NCBI GenBank assembly: GCA_003235365.1
Contig: QJWJ01000363.1
Location: 1-64,000 of the forward strand
DNA length: 64,000 nt
Reading direction: 5' to 3'
Origin: Deltaproteobacteria bacterium
GTDB taxonomy: Bacteria; Myxococcota_A; Polyangia; Polyangiales; Polyangiaceae
Shown: positions 17,935-26,785 of the stretch, one piece after another
Layout of the letters: each line of letters begins with the position of its first letter
Numbering within the stretch: position 1 is the stretch's first letter
Notes under the pieces: model-generated
Databases searched by the model: none
What the model saw: only the letters and a program-made list of their open reading frames with translations
What the model was told of the DNA's origin: nothing
Made by a program: the position numbers and the translations under genes

Positions 17935-19352
17935 TCACCGAATCCAGCAATTGCGCCGGGAGGCGATAGTGAAAGTGGTAGCAGACCGCGGCTCGACAAA
18001 CCCGCGTTTCCCCCCGAGTCCGCCTCGGTGCTCCCGGTTCCCCCCACGCGCTGAGCTTCGCTCGAAACGAGCCGTTGCGCTACCTTGGCGCCCACATCCC
18101 GCCGCGCCGCCGCCTCGGCCCGCTCCTCGCCGATGCCGGAAGCGGTCAGGCGCTCTGAGAAACGTTGCAGCGTGCGCCCCGTCCACAGCTCGACGAACTG
18201 TACGTTCGCCCGCGCCTCGAACCAAACTCGCTCTTGCCCCATTTGGCTCGCGAATTCGCTGTCCGATTCAACGAGCAGCAAGTAGTCGAAGGCCCCTCGA
18301 AGACCGTCGGCGATCGCCGCGGCGAGCTTTGCGTCGATCGCGTGACGTCCACGGACCTGGCCGTCCCAGGGCGGGGGCAGCGGGGCAACCGCTGACCCCC
18401 AACGTCGTCGCAGCTCAGCGACCACGGCGTCCTGGACCGTCGCGGTCGACGAGCTGGCCCCACGAGCTCGTTCGGTGGACACCAGTGCGGTGCGCGCGTG
18501 CTGCAACGGACGGGCGGCAACCCGCAGTGGCTCGGCGTTCCACGAGCGCCCCGCGGGCCCGAGCAACGCGTCGACGTCGAAGCTCACCGAAAGTGCCGAA
18601 CCTCGACCGGGGTGTTCGAAAGTCACCTCCCCGTCGTCACTGCTGACCAAGCCGACGCGGTGTCCATCGGCGAACCCCTCAATCGCGACCGGCGCGCCCG
18701 CGACGGGCAACAACCCCACGTCAGAGGACTCGAAGACTCGCACGTGTGCCTTGCGCAAGGGCTTGCCGGAGGCGTCAGTCGGTACCCCCTCCACGTAGAG
18801 CGGCTGGAGGACAGCACGCTGGGCGAGACCTGCAACCCGCAAACGGAACGGCTCGGGTTCGAACGGAATGCACTGCTGGCCGAGCAATTCCGTCCGTCGC
18901 GCACAAGCGACGATCCCGCGCTCTTGATTGGCGAGCTCCTCGAGCAGCTCGGCCCAAGCCGGGGGCCGACGTCCCGCCAGCGGCATCGTCTCGAACCGCT
19001 CCAGCAACGCGGCTGCGGCGTCTGCATCCAGCCGAACGTGAACGGTGCGCTTGGCACTGTCGAACGAGGTGGCGCCATCGGGCAACCGCACTGCACCGAA
19101 CTGGACGAAAGCCGCCCACTCGGAACCCACGAGCCATTCCAGCGCGGCGCGGAAGGCAACCGGCTCCGGCGCTTGGTTGGTAGCGACCGCCACGTCCGAT
19201 TCGAACAGCGCCGGCTTCGCGGCGGCGTCAGTCACCGGCGCCGCGCTCGTGGAGGTCGCCGTGACGCGCGGCGCGACTGGATCTTGCGCCGGTGTCCCCC
19301 CACACCCCAGCAGAGCCAATGCACATGCCCACGGGACCACGAGACCCCTCAT
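17883..19352 (-). CDS. Lipoprotein of unknown function with LPP20-like C-terminus
   Basis: This is a 489-residue protein with a signal peptide ending in LALLGC, so it is a predicted lipoprotein. The middle (about 220-300) has an Ig-like character (KAHVRVFESSDVGLLPVAG, then VGLVSSDDGEVTFEHPGRG). The C-terminal third (FDYLLLVESDSEF, VWFEARANVQFVELWTGRTL) resembles stress-protein domains of the LPP20/FlgT type, but this is only a by-eye impression. Its ATG overlaps the TGA of the upstream membrane-protein gene as ATGA, showing translational coupling. It overlaps the LOG-like gene at its 3' end. The family is not recognised. Confidence 0.82.
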   Translation of the reverse strand: MRGLVVPWACALALLGCGGTPAQDPVAPRVTATSTSAAPVTDAAAKPALFESDVAVATNQAPEPVAFRAALEWLVGSEWAAFVQFGAVRLPDGATSFDSAKRTVHVRLDADAAAALLERFETMPLAGRRPPAWAELLEELANQERGIVACARRTELLGQQCIPFEPEPFRLRVAGLAQRAVLQPLYVEGVPTDASGKPLRKAHVRVFESSDVGLLPVAGAPVAIEGFADGHRVGLVSSDDGEVTFEHPGRGSALSVSFDVDALLGPAGRSWNAEPLRVAARPLQHARTALVSTERARGASSSTATVQDAVVAELRRRWGSAVAPLPPPWDGQVRGRHAIDAKLAAAIADGLRGAFDYLLLVESDSEFASQMGQERVWFEARANVQFVELWTGRTLQRFSERLTASGIGEERAEAAARRDVGAKVAQRLVSSEAQRVGGTGSTEADSGGNAGLSSRGLLPLSLSPPGAIAGFGEWGRAMLGECLARVVCP

Positions 19353-20512
19353 GGCGCCCCCGCCTGCTGGGCCAGAGACGCCCACTGTACGCCTTTGTCC
19401 TGCACCAGCTTCTGCAGGTTTGATAGTCCCTGTTTCAGCGCCACCTCGGGAGCAATCCCCGCCTGACCGAGGTTTGCGGGCGGATCACCCAATTGCGGCT
19501 GCAGCGCCACTTCGAACAGAAAGTCCTGCAGAACGGCGCGCATGACGGAATCAAAACGCCCCGCTGTCCCCCCTGCGCTTCGCTGAGAGATGCGCGAGAG
19601 CAACGGTGTGATGTCGCGCCCGTACTCGTCGAGGCGATCCGCCGAACGCGCAAGCCGCGCGTAGACCGCAAGCGCCGACCCCACTTGCACCAAGTAGTGA
19701 TCAACTTGCTCGGAGAGATCGCCGTCCAGGTTCTCCGCGTCGCGACCCAGACGCAGAACCTCGGGCACTCGATTGGCGGCATCGACGAGGATCCAACGCA
19801 ACATCGGCTGCGCCACGTCGCAGGTCTTGTCCATCGACTCGTTCGCGGCGATGGTCGCGACAGAGCGCACGGCGGCCCGCACCAAGTGCCCGCGATACGC
19901 AGCATCGTCCAGCCGTCTCGCCGCTGCGTTCACCCCTTCCGCTCGATAAACGCTCGCCAAGCTGGGATCGAAGCTCTCGCGAACCACCCCAGTGAGAAAC
20001 TCGGGATCGGCGTTGGCCAGCAGAGCGCCGGTCATCAAGCGCGCATTGCGATCGCCCTGCGTCATCGACCGCGCCACGACATCGTAGACTTGGATCTCCG
20101 AGAACTTGTTCTGATTCTCGATGATCTGGTTCTGCTGCACGACCAGCCAAACCTGCACCGCAGGGATCGCTGCGCCAAGCAAACCGACGAAGAAGAGGAA
20201 CATGCGGCGACGCACCGCGAACCGCACGCACGACTCCAAAAACACACGCGCATCGGCGAGGATTTGATCGCGGCTCGGCCAGCTCTCCCTTGGACCGTCG
20301 AAGTCCCCGAGCGTCTCCAACAACTTGCCGAAGGATCGCGCCACCTTCTCGCGATCGAAGATCGGGATCAACAGCCGAAATCCACCACGCATGAGCGTCG
20401 CTCGCGCTTTGCTCGCATTGTCAGCGCGCGCTTTGATCTCGTTCAGCTCGGCGCGAAGCGTTTCGTTTTCGCGTTCCAGCTGCTCGATGCGAGCGTCGGA
20501 CGGGTGCTGCAC
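19349..20512 (-). CDS. Coiled-coil inner-membrane protein of unknown function
   Basis: This is a 387-residue protein. It opens with a coiled coil (IEQLERENETLRAELNEIKA, about residues 9-33). A basic cytosolic segment and one transmembrane helix (FLFFVGLLGAAIPAVQVWLVV, about 105-125) follow. The remaining helical region of about 250 residues would then be periplasmic if the N-terminus is inside. No enzyme motif is seen. The stop overlaps the start of the downstream lipoprotein gene (ATGA), so membrane protein and lipoprotein are made together and may form one envelope-spanning complex. I do not recognise the family. Confidence 0.82.
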   Translation of the reverse strand: MQHPSDARIEQLERENETLRAELNEIKARADNASKARATLMRGGFRLLIPIFDREKVARSFGKLLETLGDFDGPRESWPSRDQILADARVFLESCVRFAVRRRMFLFFVGLLGAAIPAVQVWLVVQQNQIIENQNKFSEIQVYDVVARSMTQGDRNARLMTGALLANADPEFLTGVVRESFDPSLASVYRAEGVNAAARRLDDAAYRGHLVRAAVRSVATIAANESMDKTCDVAQPMLRWILVDAANRVPEVLRLGRDAENLDGDLSEQVDHYLVQVGSALAVYARLARSADRLDEYGRDITPLLSRISQRSAGGTAGRFDSVMRAVLQDFLFEVALQPQLGDPPANLGQAGIAPEVALKQGLSNLQKLVQDKGVQWASLAQQAGAP

Positions 20513-20579
20513 GTCCGGTTTCTAGCAACTGGTCCTCAGACCGCCAAGTACCCATCCAAAGAACGCGGATTTGGCCGTC

Positions 20580-21497
20580 TCAAGAACCACCGAGTCGAAT
20601 GCGACGGCGACTGAGCTCGTCGGTAGACAGCCCACCCAACGCGCGTGCGCGCCCAATCAGAAACCGCGCCAATGCACCGCGCATTTCGGAGTCGGGACGC
20701 AGGTCGTGCCGCGAGTAGGGAAACAACACACGGCGCGTCGCCAACTCGGTGGTTCCCAATGTCGCGCCGCGTGAGAGGAACACCTGAGAGGTCGGGACGA
20801 CGATGCGCGCCTTGCCCCCATCCGCACGCGGCACTTGCCAAACCGCCACGACGTGATTCCACACTGGCCAGTGCAACGCGGCAAAGCCAGTGATCCCCAG
20901 ATCGCGCGAAAGCAACGCAAACAGCGCGGACAACTCATCGCACTCGGCGATCGCACTCGGCCCGACCCCGCCGTCAGACTGGTCTTTGAACCCCTCGAGC
21001 TCGCCCGCACGCTGCTCCCACTGCTTCCAAATCTGATCGGACCACGGCATCTGATCGGTGATGCCCCAACGCAAATCCCACAGCCCGCCGTCGCGAGTTG
21101 CCTCGAAGACCAAGCGCACCCGGCTGAAACTCTCGAGTGGCAATTCAGCGTCGCTCAGTGCATGTTGCTCCAACAGCGCGGCATGCGCATCGCGAACGTT
21201 GGGATGAGTTGCGAGGCCGTCAGCGGTGGCCCGTAACGCCGCGATGAATTCGTCGTAGCGAACGGTCTGTCGCCCTTCGAAGCCGGTCCTGACGACGTCA
21301 GTGCTCGCGCCCGATCCACCGCTGGGCTCGGGCGCACGCCGTTCGGCGGTTGCGCCCTGCGACCCGTCCCCTGCCGCGACGATGGCAGGCGACAGGCCAA
21401 CACCACTCCCAGCCAGTAAGACCGCCACCCACATCGACCAACGACAAACCAGGGTCACGCCCGGTAGGTACGTTCGAAGCGCCCGGAAGTTCCTCAT
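20580..21497 (-). CDS. Exported transglutaminase-like protein (inferred)
   Basis: This is a 305-residue protein with an N-terminal signal or anchor (RWSMWVAVLLAGSGVGL) followed by a Gly/Ser/Ala linker. The C-terminal domain contains AECDELSALFALLSRDLGI, and about 25 residues later WPVWNHVVAVW. This Cys-plus-His arrangement on a long helix and a strand is what transglutaminase-like cysteine peptidase folds show; the third residue of the triad is not clear. I infer an exported protein with a papain-like fold. The ATG at 21497 was chosen because upstream in-frame sequence lacks coding character. It shares a short identical nucleotide stretch with the signal peptide of the vWA lipoprotein gene at 25557. 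Confidence 0.75.
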   Translation of the reverse strand: MRNFRALRTYLPGVTLVCRWSMWVAVLLAGSGVGLSPAIVAAGDGSQGATAERRAPEPSGGSGASTDVVRTGFEGRQTVRYDEFIAALRATADGLATHPNVRDAHAALLEQHALSDAELPLESFSRVRLVFEATRDGGLWDLRWGITDQMPWSDQIWKQWEQRAGELEGFKDQSDGGVGPSAIAECDELSALFALLSRDLGITGFAALHWPVWNHVVAVWQVPRADGGKARIVVPTSQVFLSRGATLGTTELATRRVLFPYSRHDLRPDSEMRGALARFLIGRARALGGLSTDELSRRRIRLGGS

Positions 21498-21627
21498 GAC
21501 GAGCAGCGGCGGGGGCGCCCACCACTCCCGCGGTGGCACAACCCGCTGTATTCTTGCGGTATACGGATTCTCCCCCAAATGGCGTCGGCATCTTGCTCGT
21601 GCGGTCCGGGGGTGCGACTTGTTGAGC

Positions 21628-23163
21628 ATGGCTGGATTGCTCCTCTGTCGAGAGTGCTTTCGACACTTTCGCGTCGACGAAACCGCTTGTCCCTTCTGCC
21701 GCGCCGAACCCGAATCGCGCGTGCTGCGACGTCGCGTGCTGCCCACGGGTTCGTCCCGCAGCGCCGTGTTCACCGCGAAGGCTGTCATGGTGCTATCGGC
21801 AACGGCTTTCGTCGGCTGCGATAGTGGCAATCCAAGTCAGACAGCAACCGCGGGCAACACCGACGATGGCACGGCGCAACCCTCCACCGACGGGGGGAAG
21901 CACGACGACAAACCAAACGAAGGCACCCGTTCGAGCGACCCGAGTTCGAATCCAGGATCGCCAAGCGGCGGCGGAAACCCCGACGCCAGTTCACCCCAAG
22001 GGCCCAGACCCACCCCGGGCCCGTCGAACGGTGACGGCGCGGGCGGCGCACAAACGAGTGACGGCGCGGGAGGGGTGAATACCAGTCCTTCAGCAACCGG
22101 TGGTGCTGGCGGCGCGTTGCCCTCCGGCCCGGGCACTCCCACACCCAACTCGGGTCCACTCGTTGCGGGCATGGCGTGCCCTGGATTCGACGAAGCAGGG
22201 CTGGATACCTGTTCGAACCAAGCGGATTGTCCCGGAGGCACGGTGTGCTCGATGAGTCCGGTTTACGAGACCGCCGACCGCCCGCCCTGGCCCGAACCCG
22301 AGTGCAACCCGGTGCCGACGTGCGATGCCGCCACCTGCGACGGCCAGTGCACCTTCACCGAAACCGACTGTGGAACCGTGGGGCAGTGCATTCCGAACTG
22401 CACCGACACCAACTGCACCGGGGTCAACCATTGCGTCGACAACACGTGCGTTCGCAAACCGTGCGATCTCGAAGGAGCCGCCGACTGCAGTCCCAACTAC
22501 ACCTGCGACCCAACCCACCCCGACGCCAACCAGTTGGGCTGCCGGGTGTGGATGTGTGACGAAGCGGGAGCACCCGCGTGCCAAGATCAGTTCACTTGCG
22601 ACCCAACGATCGCCAACGCCGACTTTCGAGGGTGTCGACGTCTGTTGTGCGACGAGCCGGGCGGCGCGCCGTGCTCAGAATTCTGGGGCTGCCAACCCGA
22701 CGCGGAGAACGCCAACTACTTGGGCTGTGTCGTTCTCTCTTGCGACGAGCCGGGAGGCCCCGAGTGCGACGAAGGCTACGCTTGCCGCCCCGATGCTCGA
22801 TACATTCTCCAAGGCGCGGGCAAGCAAGGTTGTTCACAGCTGACCTGCGACGAGCCGGGCGGCCCCACTTGCGGCCCAGAGCAGACCTGCGATCCGAACG
22901 ACAAGTATGCCGGATCGAGTGGTTGCAAGCTTACGTCTTGCGCCGAGGGATGGAACTGCAACGCCAAGGATTGCGCCGTCGACAAGATCGGGGCAGGCGC
23001 GGATCCGCATGGCTGCATGGCTCGAGCGTGTACCGTACACGACGACTGTGCGTGCGGCTACTGCGTGAACGGCACCTGTGAACCGACGCTGGGCCTTTGC
23101 TACGTTCCGGAGATCCTCGCCACTCCTTACGGTTGTGTGTGGCCGGACGACGAATTCGTCTGA
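21628..23163 (+). CDS. Zinc-ribbon protein with lipobox-like segment and Cys-rich repeats
   Basis: This is a 511-residue protein. Residues 7-24 form a zinc ribbon (CREC and CPFC, C7/C10/C21/C24). A hydrophobic segment follows at 46-63 and ends AFVGC, with C64 in lipobox position. A Gly/Ser/Pro-rich linker runs to about 175. The rest is Cys-rich, with at least three tandem units of about 35-40 residues carrying CDEPGG and a later GC, for example LSCDEPGGPECDEGYAC. If the protein is exported and lipidated at C64, the zinc ribbon would be removed; if not, the segment is a membrane anchor with the ribbon inside. The Cys repeats suggest a disulphide-rich extracellular stalk. The ATG at 21628 is 130 bases from the divergent gene. 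Confidence 0.84.
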   Translation: MAGLLLCRECFRHFRVDETACPFCRAEPESRVLRRRVLPTGSSRSAVFTAKAVMVLSATAFVGCDSGNPSQTATAGNTDDGTAQPSTDGGKHDDKPNEGTRSSDPSSNPGSPSGGGNPDASSPQGPRPTPGPSNGDGAGGAQTSDGAGGVNTSPSATGGAGGALPSGPGTPTPNSGPLVAGMACPGFDEAGLDTCSNQADCPGGTVCSMSPVYETADRPPWPEPECNPVPTCDAATCDGQCTFTETDCGTVGQCIPNCTDTNCTGVNHCVDNTCVRKPCDLEGAADCSPNYTCDPTHPDANQLGCRVWMCDEAGAPACQDQFTCDPTIANADFRGCRRLLCDEPGGAPCSEFWGCQPDAENANYLGCVVLSCDEPGGPECDEGYACRPDARYILQGAGKQGCSQLTCDEPGGPTCGPEQTCDPNDKYAGSSGCKLTSCAEGWNCNAKDCAVDKIGAGADPHGCMARACTVHDDCACGYCVNGTCEPTLGLCYVPEILATPYGCVWPDDEFV

Positions 23164-23519
23164 TTGTCGGCGACGACACCAATGTGGGTCGCCTCCTCTC
23201 CCACCTGGAGACCGGCGGCGACATCTCATTGGAGCCCGGGTGGTTGGTTGTTGGGCTTGGGGTACGACGGTGAGCGTCATCAGTCGCCCCTCACCCGGTC
23301 ACCCGCAGCGCGTCGCGCAACTCGGTCACGGCCGTGAACGAGATCCGAACAATCGGCACGAACAGCGACCTAGTCCCATACGATTCTGGTTCGACCCGTC
23401 CCACGTTGCTTCACCGTGATGCCGAAACGGCAACTGCTCGCCAGGGTCGCGGTAAGATTCAGACGGGTCTCGGCGTCATGTGAAGTCATCCCGCACGCTG
23501 GCCGTAGCTTGATATCCCG
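23164..23519. other. 356-bp intergenic stretch
   Basis: This lies between the Cys-repeat protein and the hybrid kinase, both on the plus strand. I see no gene, repeat or convincing terminator. Confidence 0.45.
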
Positions 23520-25553
23520 ATGACCCAGAACGCGGATCTCGAGGCGCAACTCGAGGTACTTACAGCCGACAATGCCCGGCTACGGGAAGAGCTCACCAAC
23601 TCTACTGAACCAGACTTGCTCGACATCCTCGCTCGCGACCCCGCGTTCCTCGAAGCGTTCGCAGAGGGAGTCGTCATCGAGAACGAGAACGGTACGGTTC
23701 TGGCAAGCAATCGCGCTGCAGAACAGATCCTCGGGCTGACACTCGAGGAAATGATCAGCGGCACGTGGATCGAGCGGTGGCAAGGCGTTCGAGAAGACGG
23801 CACGCCGTACCCACCCGATGAGCACCCAAGCAAGACTACCCTGACGACGGGTAACGCCTTCCGGGGCGCGATCATGGGCATCCGCAAGGTGAGTGGCAAA
23901 CTCGCCTGGGTCTCGATGGGGACCCGGCTCATCACGCGGCGCGACGGAACGCGAGCCGTCGCCACGACGTACACCGACATCACGACCCAACGCGAGATCT
24001 CGGCGCGACTCGAAGAAAGCGAGAACCGACTCCAGTCGACGTTGGCCGCAGGGCGTATCGGCGTTTGGGAGTGGGACATCGCCAGTGGCCGGATCTCCTG
24101 GACGACGCCAACCTACACCCTGTTTGACGTCGACCCCAGCGCCCCGGTCACCTACGACCTCTATCAGCAGCGACTCCACGCCGACGACCGCGCGAGCGTC
24201 ATGACGGCGATCGAATCCGCGCTCGAAGACGCTACTGCGACCTACGCGGTCGAACACCGAGTGGTCCGTCGAAATGGCGACGTGCGCTGGGTGCGCGGCA
24301 CGGGGCAGGTCCTTCGAGCTGGCAACGGCGAACCGAGAAAGATGCTCGGCGCGACATGGGACGTCACCGATCAACGCCTCCAGCAAGAGCGCCGCCTGCA
24401 AAGCCAACGCATGGAAGCCATCGGACAGCTCGCCGGAGGCATCGCGCACGATTTCAACAACGTACTGACGGCCGTTCTCGGAGCTCTCGAAGAAGCCCGC
24501 TTCGCCGCCAACGCAGACGAGACGCTGAACGAAGCCCTGAGCACGATCGATGCCGGAGCCAGCCATGCGGTGGCCCTCACACGCCAGTTACTCGCGTTCG
24601 CTAGAAAACAGGTGCTGTCCCCCAAGCATATCCACCTCGATGACCTGGTCGACGCCACGACAGAGTTGTTACGTCACGTCCTGAGCGCGAGCATCGAGCT
24701 GAAGGTTCACACCAACTGCTCCCCTTGGACGGCTCACATCGACCCGACTCAGCTGCAGCAAGTGTTGGTGAACCTCGCGGTCAACGCGCGCGATGCCATG
24801 CCAAACGGCGGAACGTTGACGATCCGTGCGACGAAGCACGTGCGCGGTTCTGCATCCATTCCCCCAGAATGTGCCCCCGGCGATTGGCTCAACATCGAAG
24901 TCGAGGACGACGGCTGCGGCATTCCCGAAGACGTCGCGGGGCGGATCTTCGAGCCGTTCTTCTCCACCAAGCCTACCGGTACGGGTCTCGGCCTGGCGAC
25001 GAGCTTCGGGATCGTCGAGCAAAGCGGAGGACTGATCGAATGCAGATCGAAAACGGAAGAGGGCACGAGGTTCGCCATCTGGCTTCCCCGCTCCAGCGCT
25101 CCGGGCGCCACGGTCACGAAACGCCCGTCAGCAACTCATGATGTGACCAACGCCACGATTCTCGTCGTCGAAGACCAAACCCCCGTGCTGGAAGTCGTAC
25201 GACGCACGCTGACTCGCGCTGGGTTCGAGGTCATCGCGTTTCGCAGGCCCGAGGACGCAATCAAAGAGCTCGAACGGCGTCGCGGGCAATTCGACCTGTT
25301 GTTGAGTGACGTCGTCATGCCTGAAATGAGCGGGCCACAGCTCGCCAACATCGTTCGCCACCACGCACCCGGCATGAACGTGCTGTTCATGTCGGGCTAT
25401 TCGGGCGAGCACCTGATGCAAGAACTCCATGCGCTCGAAGGCGCTGGCTTCATCAAGAAGCCATTTCGCCCCCACGACCTGATCGACAAGATCAAGAGCT
25501 TACTCGCCCGGATTTCTCACGATTGCAGGACTGAATGCGCAGGCACGACGTAA
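23520..25553 (+). CDS. Cytosolic PAS-PAS hybrid histidine kinase with receiver domain
   Basis: This is a 677-residue signalling protein without transmembrane segments. A short coiled coil opens it. PAS domains follow at about 40-160 (FAEGVVIENENGTVLASNRA) and 165-290 (GRIGVWEWDIASGRISW), the latter with a typical PAC end (MLGATWDVTDQR). The dimerisation box GGIAHDFNNVLTAV carries the phospho-accepting His at about 310. The ATPase domain has an N box (VNLAVNARDAM) and G boxes (VEDDGCGIP, GTGLGLAT). The C-terminal receiver has VVEDQ and LLLSDVVMPEMSG, with the phospho-acceptor Asp near 597, and a conserved KKPF. All catalytic residues are present. It ends three bases before the convergent vWA gene. 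Confidence 0.95.
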   Translation: MTQNADLEAQLEVLTADNARLREELTNSTEPDLLDILARDPAFLEAFAEGVVIENENGTVLASNRAAEQILGLTLEEMISGTWIERWQGVREDGTPYPPDEHPSKTTLTTGNAFRGAIMGIRKVSGKLAWVSMGTRLITRRDGTRAVATTYTDITTQREISARLEESENRLQSTLAAGRIGVWEWDIASGRISWTTPTYTLFDVDPSAPVTYDLYQQRLHADDRASVMTAIESALEDATATYAVEHRVVRRNGDVRWVRGTGQVLRAGNGEPRKMLGATWDVTDQRLQQERRLQSQRMEAIGQLAGGIAHDFNNVLTAVLGALEEARFAANADETLNEALSTIDAGASHAVALTRQLLAFARKQVLSPKHIHLDDLVDATTELLRHVLSASIELKVHTNCSPWTAHIDPTQLQQVLVNLAVNARDAMPNGGTLTIRATKHVRGSASIPPECAPGDWLNIEVEDDGCGIPEDVAGRIFEPFFSTKPTGTGLGLATSFGIVEQSGGLIECRSKTEEGTRFAIWLPRSSAPGATVTKRPSATHDVTNATILVVEDQTPVLEVVRRTLTRAGFEVIAFRRPEDAIKELERRRGQFDLLLSDVVMPEMSGPQLANIVRHHAPGMNVLFMSGYSGEHLMQELHALEGAGFIKKPFRPHDLIDKIKSLLARISHDCRTECAGTT

Positions 25554-25556
25554 CCC

Positions 25557-26600
25557 TCAGGTTCCGTTTGCACCATCCGGTTCATCCTCGGGTTTTACGG
25601 TCGTGTCTTTGAGGTCGAAGCTCGGCTTGCGCTCTGGGTCGCACGCGGGGGGAGGACCGAAACCGTCGGCGGAGAACGTGTACTCGAGAGCGCCCTGTCC
25701 GTCCTCCTTGGTCTTCGCCACGATTCGAACCTCGTGAGAACCTTTGCGAGCAGGGGTGCAGTAGGACAGCAGATAGAAGCGGTTCATGTGCGATTCGATC
25801 CGTTGCGCGACCTTGTCGAACGCATCGTTGACCTTCGCCTTGTCTTCGGCAAGTTCGGTCCCGTCGCGACCCACCTCCTCCAGGTTTGCCTGCTCCATCT
25901 CGGCGCCGAGTCCAATCGCGAACAGATCGAAGTGTTCGTAGTCTGGCTTGTTCATTTCCTCGAGCATCTCGTCACGGGTCACGCGGGCAGCGCGATCCGT
26001 GCCGTCGGAGAAAACGACGAGAGTTCCAAACTTCAACGGCCGCGGGTCCTTTTCGAGAGCCGCCTTCAGTGTCTGCAAACCGGACACGACAGCCCCATGC
26101 AAATTCGTGCTCGGATCCTTCGGCTGGTACTTGCGTAAGCCGTCCAACCCGCCTTGTACCGTCCCCTTGGCCTCGGTGAAAGGCACGACGGAATGCAACT
26201 TCTCTTCCCCGTCGAACGCGTACACCCCGACCTTCTGCGACTTGCCGACGCGATCGGAGAAGGTCTGCGCCGCATCAATCAGCGCATCACTTTGCCCCGA
26301 CTCCGTCACGGAACCGGATACGTCGAGCAAGAGCATGGTGTACATGACTGCTGCAACTTCCGGATTCTGGATGACTTGCTTGCTCTCGAACTTGGAAACG
26401 AGCTGGGAGTCCTCGTAGATCTCGAAGTCCGACGCGGAAAGGCCGCCAATCGGCTCCTTGCCCTTCTCGACGGTGAAGAATACCCACACGTTGTTCGGCT
26501 TGGCCTGAGCGGAATTGATGCGGCTCACCTTCAACGACGAACAGCTGCTCAGTAACAGCACACCCACCCACATCGACCAACGCAGAAATCGTGAAGTCAT
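25557..26600 (-). CDS. vWA-domain lipoprotein
   Basis: This is a 347-residue protein with a signal peptide ending LLLSSC. A short strand-rich region (VWVFFTVEKGKEPIGGLSAS, the VWFA-associated fold seen in VWFA-related lipoproteins) precedes the vWA domain. That domain begins MLLLDVSGSVTES, an intact DxSxS metal site, and continues with TNLHGAVVSGLQTL and TLVVFSDGTDRA, which supply the other metal-site residues. The C-terminal 60 residues are Lys/Pro-rich with one Cys pair. It probably binds a partner at the outer membrane. The ATG at 26600 places the signal peptide at the N-terminus; the longer in-frame start at 26669 would bury it. Confidence 0.9.
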   Translation of the reverse strand: MTSRFLRWSMWVGVLLLSSCSSLKVSRINSAQAKPNNVWVFFTVEKGKEPIGGLSASDFEIYEDSQLVSKFESKQVIQNPEVAAVMYTMLLLDVSGSVTESGQSDALIDAAQTFSDRVGKSQKVGVYAFDGEEKLHSVVPFTEAKGTVQGGLDGLRKYQPKDPSTNLHGAVVSGLQTLKAALEKDPRPLKFGTLVVFSDGTDRAARVTRDEMLEEMNKPDYEHFDLFAIGLGAEMEQANLEEVGRDGTELAEDKAKVNDAFDKVAQRIESHMNRFYLLSYCTPARKGSHEVRIVAKTKEDGQGALEYTFSADGFGPPPACDPERKPSFDLKDTTVKPEDEPDGANGT

Positions 26601-26785
26601 GGCGGCGATCATAGCGGCCATCTGTGCGAAAGGGTTGCGCCCTTTCGTTCGATTGGTGAAAAGCCACATCGAACTGACCGGGCGATTGTGCCCTGGTCGT
26701 CAAACGATGTAGGTTCGGGTAGTCGTGACCACTTGTGACGGCTCGCAGCTGTCGGGCGGTCCAACGCCAGTCATGCACCGCGTCG

